64,000 nt of DNA from Rhynchopus sp. YZ270_cl-10. Lineage: Eukaryota; Euglenozoa; Diplonemea; Diplonemida; Diplonemidae. The position numbers were made by a program, and so were the translations under genes. The DNA lies in the NCBI GenBank assembly GCA_964035575.1, contig OZ037920.1:558001-622000 (forward strand), given 5' to 3'. The notes under the pieces are model-generated. The model did not search any database. It saw only the letters and a program-made list of their open reading frames with translations, and was not told the DNA's origin. Positions 45,283-56,053 of the stretch are shown piece after piece (position 1 is the stretch's first letter; each line of letters starts with the position of its first letter).

Positions 45283-48200
45283 AAAAGTGTATTGTTTTTT
45301 TGAAGTGTTTTATTTTGAAAGTGATCGTTGAAAAAAAGAAGTAGTGTGTGTGTGTGTGTGTGTGGGGGGTTCGCTCAGCCCAATACAGCGGTGAAGTAAA
45401 AACCATAAGTCAAGTCAAGTTTACTTTCCTGTCGTGGACTGTGTATGCGTCATATGGTACTCCGCTGTGTTCTCGATTTCTATAGGTATAAATTGGGTTT
45501 AACGTTTGCGTCCAAAAAAAAAAAGTTGCCTTCGGGCGATATTGTTGTTGTTGTGTACAGATCCTATACGATTATAATAGGATTGTTTGAAACAGAAGAA
45601 GACAGAACGCGGGGGGGAGGAGAGAAAAATATTTTGTACCCGCGCGTTTCTCAGAGGCATTTGCACCTCCAACCTCACTGTTTTCCCCCCTCCCTCAAGG
45701 TGACTAAGCACGAGAGGCTTAGGTTCATCTTATAAACATTTTTTTTTCCTTCTCTTTTTCATTCCCACGGAGAATCAGTGCCTGCGTCCCGGTGAGGCGT
45801 TTGCACTTTCAACTTCTCTTTTTTAGTAGGTGCCCAAGCAGAGGTTTATTCATCTTTGAATCCATTGTATTGAGTTGATTTTTTTCCACCCTCTCAAATA
45901 CCGTAGGTAATATCTTCTGACCGTAAAAAATGTTTGACTTTTTTCCGGATTTTTAGGGGAGTTTGACCTTTTTTTTACGGTCAGTATATGTTACCGGTAC
46001 GGTACTTTCTATTCTCTCCTATAATTGGAAGGATATGAATCTAAAAAAACAGTTTTTTTTTTCCACTTTTATTGCAACATCACCCCTGTTTCTGAAGAAA
46101 CCCCTACTGCGTCAATTTCCCCCCCAAAAAAAGTAATCACATAATTGACACTCATTAAAGACTGGTATTAGGCCATAGTTTTCTACGTATCTCATCTCTG
46201 GCATACTCTTTACACAGAGTTGAGGAGTACCGTTCTGTAGGTATATCCCATTTTTCCTTTTTAAACCATTGTGATCAAGGTGACTAAGCACCGAGAGGCT
46301 TTAGGTTCATCTTATAATTTTCTCTCTTTTTTTTCACCCTTTTTTTTTGGTACACTGTCACGAGACATTTTCCCGATCTTTTTTTTTTGAGGACGACGTA
46401 CGTCTGTACCTTCCGTAGTGCAAAAGGCTTCGGCCTACATTGAGCACAGACCCACTCAGGTCATTTGCCTTCAGGCGACTTCTTTTGAGTACAACAACCC
46501 TCTCTGAAGGGAGGGCAACCACAATGCACAAAGAGACAAAAAAAATGAATCTTTTTTTTTACAGTTTTTTTGTTGGTATGTGTGGTGTGGCTCAAGGGGG
46601 AGGGTGCTATTTTCTGCTATTTTCTGCTATTTTGGGGTCGTCGGCCACACCAAAGTGTTGCTCTATTCCCCCTATTCACCCCTCCACTATTAGCTAAGGA
46701 CACCATGGAATGACACCCGCAAACATTCTAGCGACATTTGTTTGAGCCTGTGCACACAGGTTTGTCTCCTCTTGCATTCCCTCCTTCCTCCCCCCCACCT
46801 TCTAACTTTCAAAAACCGGGTGGAGAACTAAGAGGGGACAATATAGGTCAAACCAGCCTTCCTTTTTTTTAGTATTTAATAGTGGAGTAGCTTAGGATGG
46901 GGTACAATAGCTCTCGCATAGGACCCGTATGGACTTTTGTAAAGACTTTACGAAATCTTGGTCGGGGGGTTTTTTCCTCATATTTGACCGCAAACCCCCT
47001 TTACGCTGTGAACCATACAATGCAACGAGGCTGACTACGCATGAAAAACCAATAAAGGTTGTGTACGAGAGACATTCATCTTATTCATCTTTTTCAATTT
47101 TTTTGCGATAACGATTGTGATCAAAGGTGACCAGGCACCGAGAGGCTTAGGGTCATCTTATAAACTTTTTCTTTTACTTTTTCGCTTCTAAGCTGTGCCC
47201 TTACAGCAGAGCTCTGCACCCTCCCCTCCCCTCCCCGCCTGTTGGATAACTCGGCAATCTTTACCGAGCATGCCTCCTCTCGGATTCAACGAATTATTGC
47301 CCCACCTTTAAGGGAAAAGAGGGAAAATGTATCTGTGCGTCGTACAGAAACAGGGAGGGTGTGTGTCTTTGAACGATAGGTGTTGGGAGTTTCTTAGAGC
47401 ACGACATTTCTCCGAGTATCGGAAAAACTCGCATGTCCTCGATGTGAAAACGGCACCAAACCGGGTTCACTCTGGATAGAACAAACACGAACAAGCCACA
47501 CTGCATTCGGCAGTGTTAAAGTGAGAGTAAACACCAATTACAACATACTGTGGGTGCTACAACGTTATGGATAACGTTATACCGTTATAACAGATAACAC
47601 GTCATAAATACAAAAAAAAACACCCAGACTGTCTCAGTGTCTCTTCTCTCTTTGCCAAAAGCCCCCTGTTGTATGCATGCTGAGGTTGCCGTCTGGCAAG
47701 AGAAGTCACTCCCCCCCCAAAAAAAAATAAAAAAGCACCCTTTTTTTTCAACCCTTTGCTATAGACTTCCCACCCCTCCCCCTGCCCTCCACAACCCCCC
47801 TCCCACCACCCAATCACTACTCTCACAGAAAACAAACCCCACACCCCCACACCCCCTCCTTCCCCTCTCACACTCTTCACATGCAACTAAAAATAATCTA
47901 AATCTAAATCTTCTTTCCCCTTCTACACAGACACATCCCCGTCTTTTCTTTTTCTTTTTTTGGTTTTTTACTCAAAGAGTTTACCTCGAAATAGCCCCTC
48001 TAGAAGGGTTGTTGTTGTTCTTTGCAGTCCTTTAGGTGACTAAGCACGAGAGGCTTAGGTTCATCTTATAATCTTTTCTGTTGCACTTCTCTCTTAGCCA
48101 TTCCTTCTATTCTACTTGAAGAGAAACTAAAAGGAGAAAAAAAATATCAAAAAGTTGCCCCGACATAGTCTCAAAGGGCCCAAGAGAGGTTGACTGGATC

Positions 48201-48321
48201 CGCTCAAAAAAATCGCACTATTTGACAGTACAGAACCTTTCAGTTGGATTTTAATACCAAAAGGCGTTTCTTTGACAACAGACAAGAGAAGGCATATAGA
48301 TTACATCTGATTTACTGAGCA
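45283..48321. other. Spacer between helicase and polycystin genes
   Basis: No gene is supported over 3 kb. It contains a (GT)n tract (45341-45364), F9 (45531, 46464), F1 (45699, 46277, 47126, 48033), F5 (45764), a hairpin at 45917-45984 with CTGACCGTAAAAAA ends, F4 fragment (46353) and MITE copy 3. Around 47220-47520 the composition is more balanced, but frames have no known similarity. Confidence 0.6.
46584..46652. mobile_element. 69 bp MITE, copy 3
   Basis: Ends GGTGTGGCT and GGCCACACCA form the inverted repeat with the same GCTATTTT interior as copies 1 and 2. The flanking hexamers are ATGTGT and AAGTGT, five of six matching, so the target duplication has probably decayed by one base. All three copies have the same orientation. 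Confidence 0.75.
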
Positions 48322-51300
48322 ATGAGCAGACGCCCCACCGTTGAGAGCCAAGCCGAGGACGTTGATTTAGAAGAAGTGGAGGCAGATGTCTGCAGTACCA
48401 GCTCCTCCGAAGACGAAGATGAGTCCCCCTGGTACACGACAGGAGTCCCCGTGGAGGTGGTCCTACAAGAACTGGACAAGAAAAACCTCGCCACCCAACT
48501 GGTCTCCGACTTCTTCAAGTACATTCCGTTTTTGGTGATGTTTGTCTTCTTCTTTCTCGGCTTGGCAGGGACCAAGACGTACCGAGAGATTCCCCATCAG
48601 TACTATGTGGGGAAGGTGTTGCGGGATATTTTGTGGGATCTTACCCCGATTGTGCATGAGGTTGAGAAGCCTGCACCAGATTTGGAGAAATCCGAGGATT
48701 GGGTGGTGTGGAGCGAGCACCTCGTGCACAATGTATGGGAGTGCAAGGAGCCGACGAAGTCACTACCACAGCTTGCGTTTCAAGGGCAGAACTACCTCCT
48801 CGGTGCCATCCGGTTCCGCACCCAACGAATGAAACCCGACACCTGCACCGTAAATGAGGAGAGGTTCGATGTCGGCGAGAACCACCCTTGCTGGGGTGAA
48901 TTTGACAGCGCACACACAGAACGCACGATGCGGTACGGCTTCCCCCACCCCGCACTCTTCCCCGAATGGTCGGACCTCGTCATCACCACACTCCCCAATC
49001 CAACCGGTGTCTCCGTCTCCGAACTTTTCTTTGGTGTCGAACAGCTAGGCGCTCCCGTAGAAGTCGTTCTCCGCAACTTTGTGGTACGAAACCCGCATGG
49101 TGTCAACCCACCACACCACGGTGCCCACGCGGCGCTCGACTCTGATGAAAAAACAGACTGGGTTGACGACGATGCAGGCAGTATCGTTATCACCTTTGAC
49201 CGCCCCACTCGATTAGGCTACTTCTCCTATCTGACCTCAAATACCGATCCCATCAACGACCCGGTACAGTGGTTGATCATTGGATCTCCTGACAACGGTA
49301 TGACCTGGGAGATCCTACAACGACAGGATTGGACAAAGGAGGTGACCACTGCCCGCAGGGCACGTCTCCCATGGATGCGTCTCACCGCAAACAAAACCGC
49401 CACCTTCACACACATCCGTTTCCAACCCCTAGCCATGCGTGGTGTCGCCGAAGACTTCCCCACCTATTGGGTGAACTGGGAGCCCTCACCATTTGATCCA
49501 TCCGTCGCGAATGAGACGTTACTGCAGAAGGGCATGGTATTAGGCGAGGCAGATGCATACCAGATTGCGGAGCTGCGGTTTCGCCCCCCGGTGGGGCCCG
49601 TTGTGATACACAATGTGCCGTTCACTTATAGCGCACCTCCTGTAGATGATGGCATGGGGAACGGTGGGGTCATAGGGACGGCGTACTTTACGCCACCCCC
49701 GACACAACAGTTTCCAGACTCTGCGGTAGAAAGCGCTGTGGATGGGCTGCGTGACACTCAGGTGACAGCTTCGTTGAATTCGTCCATTGGCGTTGCCTTT
49801 GCTGACATGATCAAGATGGATGAGTACACATTCATTACCTCTTCAGACCGACCCTGGAGAGACCCCATGCAGTGGAGTGTCTACGGCACCAATTCGCCGA
49901 ATTTAGAGTCATCCTGGGTGTTGTTACATCAAGTGGCCTATCAGACACCGTTAACCAGGAAGCGGCAGCTACCGTGGTTCAAGCTGGGTGAAGGAAGCGC
50001 GCCCCGTGTCTTTTCGCACTACAAATTCACGGTAGAACAGGTGCGTGGTGGGGTCCGCCCGGACCAACTGCTGTACCAATACCAGAACTGCGAGAACTCT
50101 TTTAAGACGCTGTATTATGGGGATATTAGTACCTATGATTGTTCGGGGTATGTTGTGGATGTGCCATTTGACTCAACGTGCAACACTGCGTTGGCCTCTG
50201 TGCATGCACTGCAGTCGGAGAACTACCCGTTTATTGACAATGTTGCGACACGGCTGGTCATGACAGAGATGTTTACATATTCGCCTCAGACGAACGATGT
50301 GTTTACGGTGAAGTTTTCGGCGGAGGCTGCAGCAGGGGGGGATTGGGTGATCAAGAATAAGATCCGTGTGTTTCCGATGTGGTCGTCGCTGTATGTCGGG
50401 CAGACTGTGTACGATATGTTCTTCTACGCATTTGTGTTGTACTTCATCTACCGCTTTGTTGAGGATTGGAAGCGGTTCGCACGCCGCAACACCTGGTATA
50501 TGTTCTGTGCGGAGGTCTGGAATATCCTTGAGTTTCTCAACCTATGCTGCTTCATCATCGTCTTTGTCTTCAGAACGCTTTGGTGGCGGACATCTGCCAA
50601 CGAAAAATTTCATTTGCGCTATCCATCACGCTTTCCCATAGAGTTGGAGGTGGTTGACTACTACTTCATTGTGCAGCTGTACGCGAATGAGGTTAACACT
50701 ATTATCACGTTTTTGAAGTTTTTGAAGTTTGTGAGAATCAATAATAAGCTGAATCTGCTGACGCGAACGATTTCTGAGTCGAAGGAGCAGCTGGCAGGGA
50801 TTTTGTTCATCTTTGTGTACATCGTGCTTGCCTTTGCGTTGTCGGCGATGCAGCTCTTTGGGCCGCAGCTGTTTGAGTACCGTACCTTAGGTGTGGCGTA
50901 CTCAACGCTGAGCCGCATTCTCCTAGGTGATTTCGACTACGAAAGCCTGCGGCAGGAAAACAAATGGCTCGCCGGGATCTGGTTCTGGGCCTTCGTGATT
51001 CTCGGGCTGTTTATCATGCTCAACTTCCTGGTCGCCATTTTGATGACAAACTTCGCAACAGTCTCGCAGTCCGGCGGCAACGATGTGCCCTTTGACGAAC
51101 AAATGCAGAAGATGTGGTACAAACTCAAACGCATGCTCCACCCAGCACGCATCAAGAAAGACGTTGTGAACCTTCTCCACGGGACAACAAAGTCTGCTCT
51201 CTTTGACAGCGCCCTGGCGAATATGGACCAATACTGGAAAATGCTGCGCATCTGCTCCACCTGTGGATGTCTCTCCCGCTGCATCTGCAACTACACAATC

Positions 51301-52212
51301 GACAAGGGGACGTGCTCGAAATGCAAATCCACCTCACGCTGTTCCATGTCTGGCGGCACGCATGCGGCCTACTGCCGTGAGACACACCTCGTGTACCGCT
51401 ACGACATGCGCAGCATGATAGGTGAAGAAGTCTACGACATGCTCGGGGCAAAAACCATCAACGACTTCTGGCAGGACGTTCTCTGGGAATATGCTAGACA
51501 GCGCGAAAATGATGAAGCAGCGCAGGCAGAGGATACGGTATGGGATAGGCTAGGGTAGAAGGGGGGCACAATAAGAGTCCTGAAGTAAAGGATTTCAGGG
51601 AAGTTTGCGAATAAATTTATCAAAAAAATACGATATTCCAGAGATGAGGGATAAACCTCCTATTTGGGCCCGAGCAATTTAAAAGGGAGTGACAAAAAAA
51701 GGGGTTTTTTTTTGACAACATTTGCTTGCCTGCCTTAAAGTATTGGAGTTCAGGTGGCGGCGATTTTTCCCCCTAACCATACATCACAACAAGCAATATT
51801 CCAGAATTACCTAATTTCAAACAACCATCACAAAGCAAATAAGGTGCATGAAGAGGCTTGGTTTGGGCTCATTTTTAAAAAAAACCCCCCTTTTTTCTTC
51901 TTCTTTGAAATGCCTTATATTTCACTTACTTCACATTACGCATTACATCCACAGGAGCTGCTTGTCAAGGATACGATAATGGAGACACTACGAGGGTCCG
52001 ACAACACTCCCCTAGGTGCAGTCGGGGAGGTGGACCTGCTTCATCAAAAGATTATGATGTTTGAGCAGGAGGTATGCTTTTGCGTTAGGGGAGACATTTT
52101 TTAGTTGATGCTGATAACGGATGTGATCAAGGTGTGACTAAGCACGAGAGGCTTAGGAGCATCTTATAACCTTTTCATTTTTGTTTTTTTACAGCGGGTT
52201 TGTACAATTTAA
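48322..52212 (+). CDS. Polycystin-2-like (TRPP) cation channel with discoidin-like inserts
   Basis: Exons 48322-51537 and 51955-52071 are firm; a terminal exon 52195-52212 (RVCTI then stop) is tentative. About 1116 residues. An acidic N-terminus precedes TM1 (about 67-83). The large luminal/extracellular domain of about 600 residues holds two F5/8C (discoidin)-like stretches (about 266-340 and 466-543), with DPVQWLIIGSPDNGMTW and RDPMQWSVYGTN. Such ligand-binding folds are not usual in polycystin TOP domains. TM2-TM6 lie at about 697-912, with the pore sequence RILLGDFDY matching the PKD2 filter LGDF. The cytosolic tail is Cys-rich at about 978-1010 (CSTCGCLSRCIC, CSKCKSTSRC), perhaps zinc-binding, and ends in a likely helix. 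TRPP channels conduct Ca2+ and other cations, often in flagella. Intron 2 is largely one F1 element. Confidence 0.85.
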
Positions 52213-52757
52213 CAATGGTGTGGGAAATGACTTCTAATTGTACTTCACCGTCGTGTGTGAGTCCGCAGAGGTGTTTAGTATATTACACAGTGTCATCATT
52301 TTGGGGTTTTATGGATTGTGAACTATAGGATGTTTTAAGAATCTTGAAACACGCGTATAGGATAACCCAGTTATGAGATGGATTTTTGCATTTCAAATTT
52401 CAAACACCTGATTTTTGAAAATTTTGGTGGAGTTTGGGGTGGTTTCAAATACCACCAAACTTCTCCAAATTTCAGGCAAAGTCAGGTGGTTCAAGTCATA
52501 TTATTCAGTATTGCAAAAGGCATCATAAACTAAAATGCCCACTAAAAAACAGTGGAGATTGCACCAACTGTGGCAACACAACCGAGGCAAACTACACTAC
52601 TCCAAGAATTTATCAAAAAAAAAAAAACAATAAACACACACAAACACACAGCTGCACAATTTGTTCGTTTTGCTGCAAAGTGATAGGTAGGCGAAGTTGC
52701 GTACTAAATGTGCTTTGGGGTAAAAAAAAATGGGGATTTTTGTTTGAACATGATAAC

Positions 52758-53821
52758 CAGGGCCTTTTCTAAGTCCATGGGCCCATGGCACCCCTCCGAA
52801 AACACACTTTTTTTCTGTACAAATGCCACACGTAAAAAAAATATTTTTTCTGTAGAAATGCCACAGGCAAAATATTTTTTCTGGACTTTTGCCACATGGG
52901 AGGTGGGGGGGGGGGTGGGGGTGGGGGGCGGAGCCCCCACCCACCGGCCCCCAAAAAAAATTCTTTAAAAAAAAAGGAAAAAAAAGAAGAAAAAAAGTGA
53001 CGAGAGTAAATAGTAAGTTACTGTTACACGAGCACGTGTTAGAGTGGATCAACCAACACAAGCGGACGCAGGATGAGAGGTTGGTGCATACATTTGTCTC
53101 GCAGAAGAGTTACTTGTGAGCAGCCCCTCCAGCGTTGAAGTGGAACGATTGTTTTCACGCATTGCCCACATTCGGAGTCCTAATCGCCGAAGCCTCAATC
53201 TCAGCACAATCGAAGATCACCTGTTTGTGAAACTTGGCACAACGCTTTTTGCTTCCACCCTACCAGCTGGTAAAGATGCGATAACAGAGATATCGGCCGA
53301 GACCATAGCCCGGATGGCTGCGTCTAAGACATTCCGCTTCAAAAAGAGAGAGCCGGGCAATGCTGCGGATACGGGGGACGACAGAGAAGACGGAGGGGAC
53401 GGAAGAGGACTCTACCAACACGTGGAATGGGAAACGGAGTACCCCGACTACCTGGATCTTCCAGATGCAGAGCAGCTTTCAGGTACCCAGGAGGCACCTG
53501 GGTACCTGAAAGCTGCTCTGGCCTGGGGACGGGATAGTTCACAACCGCCCCTTCTCCTATTTGACTCATTTTTCCCCTTCTTCAACCCCCACCCCCGAAA
53601 AACCCCTCTCAAAAATATGAGGGGAGATGCCCCGCCAACGCACCGACCGGAAAGCTCGGAATGGGTTTTGAAAATATGCGGGGAGATGCCCCGCCAACGT
53701 ACCGACCGGAAAGCTCGGAATGGGTTTCCGGGAGTTTTTTACGTGTGGCATTTGTACAGAAAAAAGTCATTGGCACCTCGGCCAAAATCGGGGTTTTTGG
53801 CTCAACTTAGAGCCACCCCTG
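52758..53821 (+). mobile_element. hAT element with intact 8 bp target duplication
   Basis: The left end begins CAGGGCCTTTTCTAAGT and the right end is the complement of CAGGGGTGGCTCTAAGT. The octamer ATGATAAC flanks both ends (52750-52757 and 53822-53829). Subterminal copies of TACAAATGCCACACGT lie inverted near each end. The 1064 bp unit keeps only the C-terminal part of a transposase. It also has a 24 bp-arm hairpin (about 53467-53520) and a 60 bp tandem duplication (about 53620-53728). The clean duplication argues for a young, non-autonomous copy. Confidence 0.9.
53015..53400 (+). pseudogene. hAT transposase C-terminal (hATC) remnant
   Basis: Two overlapping frames give the dimerisation region of hAT transposases. 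LLLHEHVLEWINQHK ends at a stop at 53117-53119. A second frame then supplies LAEELLVSSPSSVEVERLFS followed by NRRSLNLSTIEDHLFVKL. The SSxxxERLFS core and the downstream R-x-x-L-x-x-x-T-x-E pattern are the hATC signature. The switch of frame lies around 53080-53100, so the remnant is broken. The catalytic N-terminal parts are absent. Confidence 0.8.
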
Positions 53822-54089
53822 ATGATAACAATCCATTTTAAAATAGCGGGTCCGGTTTGGGTTGAAAAACGCCAATACAGAGATTGGGGGGGATGACGAA
53901 ATTCTGTTGTTGTCAAACAATGGGATGTGTGTGTGTGTGTGGGGACACTATTCAGTGTTTACTTCTTTTTCTTTTGGGGCAATGGAGGTGCGCTTTTATT
54001 TTGTCGATATTTGGTTGGTTGTTTGTGTTGTTTGTGGGGAGAAAGAGAGCAATGTTTAACCCTCAGATGGGATATGCTGGTTTGCACAT

Positions 54090-54936
54090 GGACTCGTCCG
54101 GAAACCCCTCTGGTAAGATTCATCCTTTTGGGTATTTTTGGGTATTTTTGGGTTTTTTTGATGATGTCCCCCACAAAAAGTGCGTCTAAGTGATATTCTG
54201 ATATGAAAATAGGTTTTTGGGGGGGTCTGAGGCTATATTTTCGCTTTTTTAATCAGATTTTCAGCCTTTTATTGTCGTTCCTCTGGATCTCTTCTCTCTT
54301 TCTCTTAATCCTGTCATGCCGCCTTGACATGGTTTCATTGACCTCTGTCAAATCTACTGGATCAATGCCAGGGACTTTTGCTTTGCGGGTCACCTTGGAT
54401 GTGGAGACTCCATAGTAAATACAGGTCCCCTCCGTGTCAGAGTACACGCTGAAATGACACGACCGTTGCTCGGGTAGCAGTACACAGAAGAAAAGAGATT
54501 GATGGAAAGAAGGGTGCGCTGATACGTATGAGTACGAGGGAATGAGATAACAAAGGCCTCTGTGTGGGGAAGCTCGCGCAGGGCTCCGACAATGACCCCT
54601 ACGGTAAGGATCTCCTGACAACAAGAATCATCAGAGAGATGGTTCGAAACGACACCAAGTGTGCGTCGCACCCATTCTTACCGTGTTTCTCGACAAAAAA
54701 GTGAACTTCACTGCTGTCATTGCCACGTTTATGAAATGTCTAAAAATACGTAAAAAAATATACGTAAAAAGGGGGGGAGGGGAAATAAACAAAAATAAAT
54801 GCCCAAAATATGCCCTCTGGGGTGGTAGGTGTATGGTGGGTATCAAAAAATTGGGTTGTTTGGGTGTTTTGAGCAGAAAAACCTCAAAAAAACCCCAAAA
54901 GGATGAATCTTACCAGGAGGGTTTCCGGACGGACCC
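54090..54936. mobile_element. DNA element with about 50 bp inverted ends, class unknown
   Basis: The ends share about 45 of 50 bases: GGACTCGTCCGGAAACCC on the left and the complement of GGGTCCGTCCGGAAACCC on the right, both continuing with GGTAAGATTCATCCTTTTGG. ACAT flanks each side (54086-54089 and 54937-54940), a possible 4 bp duplication. The minus strand at 54253-54671 has exon-like frames ending in a basic tail (DRIKRKREEIQRNDNKRLKI). They overlap in two phases, so a decayed protein is likely. I cannot name its family. Confidence 0.6.
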
Positions 54937-55390
54937 ACATACATCATTCACCTTTTTCTGGTGAGTTTACAAGGTGCCTAAGGATTTCGGTTCATATCTC
55001 AAAAAGCTTTTTTTCCTTTTCTTTTAAACCCAACTTTGTCCCACTGCTCTTTCCAGAGATGTGGACCAATTTTTTTTCCCCTGAAAATCCGCAGCTGTGG
55101 AGGGGGGGCTTTTTTTTTTGAGAGATATAACCAAAACAAAACACAGTTCACTGTCGATGATGTGTATTAGGCTATTTTTGTTTTGGGTTCGATAACCCGC
55201 GGAGAACCAGAAGGGTGAGGCGTTTGCACTTTCAACTTCTCTTTTTTTTTAGATTGTGATCAAGGTGAGAGGCTTAGGTTTCATATCATCTTATAAGCGT
55301 TTTCTTTTGATAATAAGATGAACTGAAAACTTTATCCCACCAACCTTCCCGCTCATCCCCTTTTTTTGTTGGCAAAAAAAAAAAAAAAAA

Positions 55391-55413
55391 AGCCTTCGGG
55401 CGACTTTGTGTAC
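55391..55413 (+). repeat. Short dispersed family F9, representative copy
   Basis: Core GCCTTCGGGCGACT followed by a loosely kept TGTGT-GTAC. Copies near 259, 45531, 46464 and 55391, all + strand. GCCTTCGGGC can fold as a very stable UUCG-type hairpin in RNA. Confidence 0.55.
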
Positions 55414-56053
55414 AGAACCCGTCCTCGGACAGGTGATTATCGAAACTACAAAAAATAGTGAAGATCCTCGTCCACGCTATTACCAAAAAATCTGTTCTAA
55501 GTTTTTTTTTAAAGTAACGAGACATTCTCAAGATGTCACCCCCTCCACTAAGTTCTCCCCCTCCGTCTCTTCTCTGACATTTTATATCTCAAAACAAAAT
55601 TCCCTCATCCAGCCGTCTTAACAGGCGTCTCTGTTACCCCCCCGCCAACTCGCCTTCCCCCTTTTTTTTATGTGATTTCTGACGAACATACAAAAAAACA
55701 ATCCCACTTTTGTCCATCTGATCTAACAAAAAAAAATAGAATTCTTTTGATTAATTTGTACACCCCAAATCTTCCCCCAAAACTAATACCCATACCCCAC
55801 CTCTTCAGAAAAAAACATTATTACACAAAAAAAAAATCTATATTGAGACACTCCCCCCCTATCTCCCTCACATCTTCTCAAAAAAACCTATTAAATGGAA
55901 GCTCTTACGAGAAGTTAGCACATTTTTTTTACTCTCACGAAAAATTGTTCAATTTAATCTTCAAAATTCTGACGTTCCTCTCTTTTTCTCTCTCCCAACG
56001 ACGTCTCAACATTGCTGAAAAAAAAAGCAAAAAAAAAAAAAAATTAAATTTCC

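Larger units (their letters stand above)
52213..56053. other. Transposon-bearing spacer before the mannosidase gene
   Basis: No host gene is supported. It contains F2 (52551), a hAT element (52758-53821), an inverted-repeat element (54090-54936), F5 (55186), F1 (55262) and F9 (55391). The last 400 bp are AT-rich with A-runs up to the mannosidase ATG. Confidence 0.65.

Noticed and set aside
53015-53119. Terminal exon of the polycystin gene (LLLHEHVLEWINQHK to stop)
   Set aside because: It lies within the hAT element bounded by the ATGATAAC duplication and fits the region just before the hATC domain, so it belongs to the transposase remnant.
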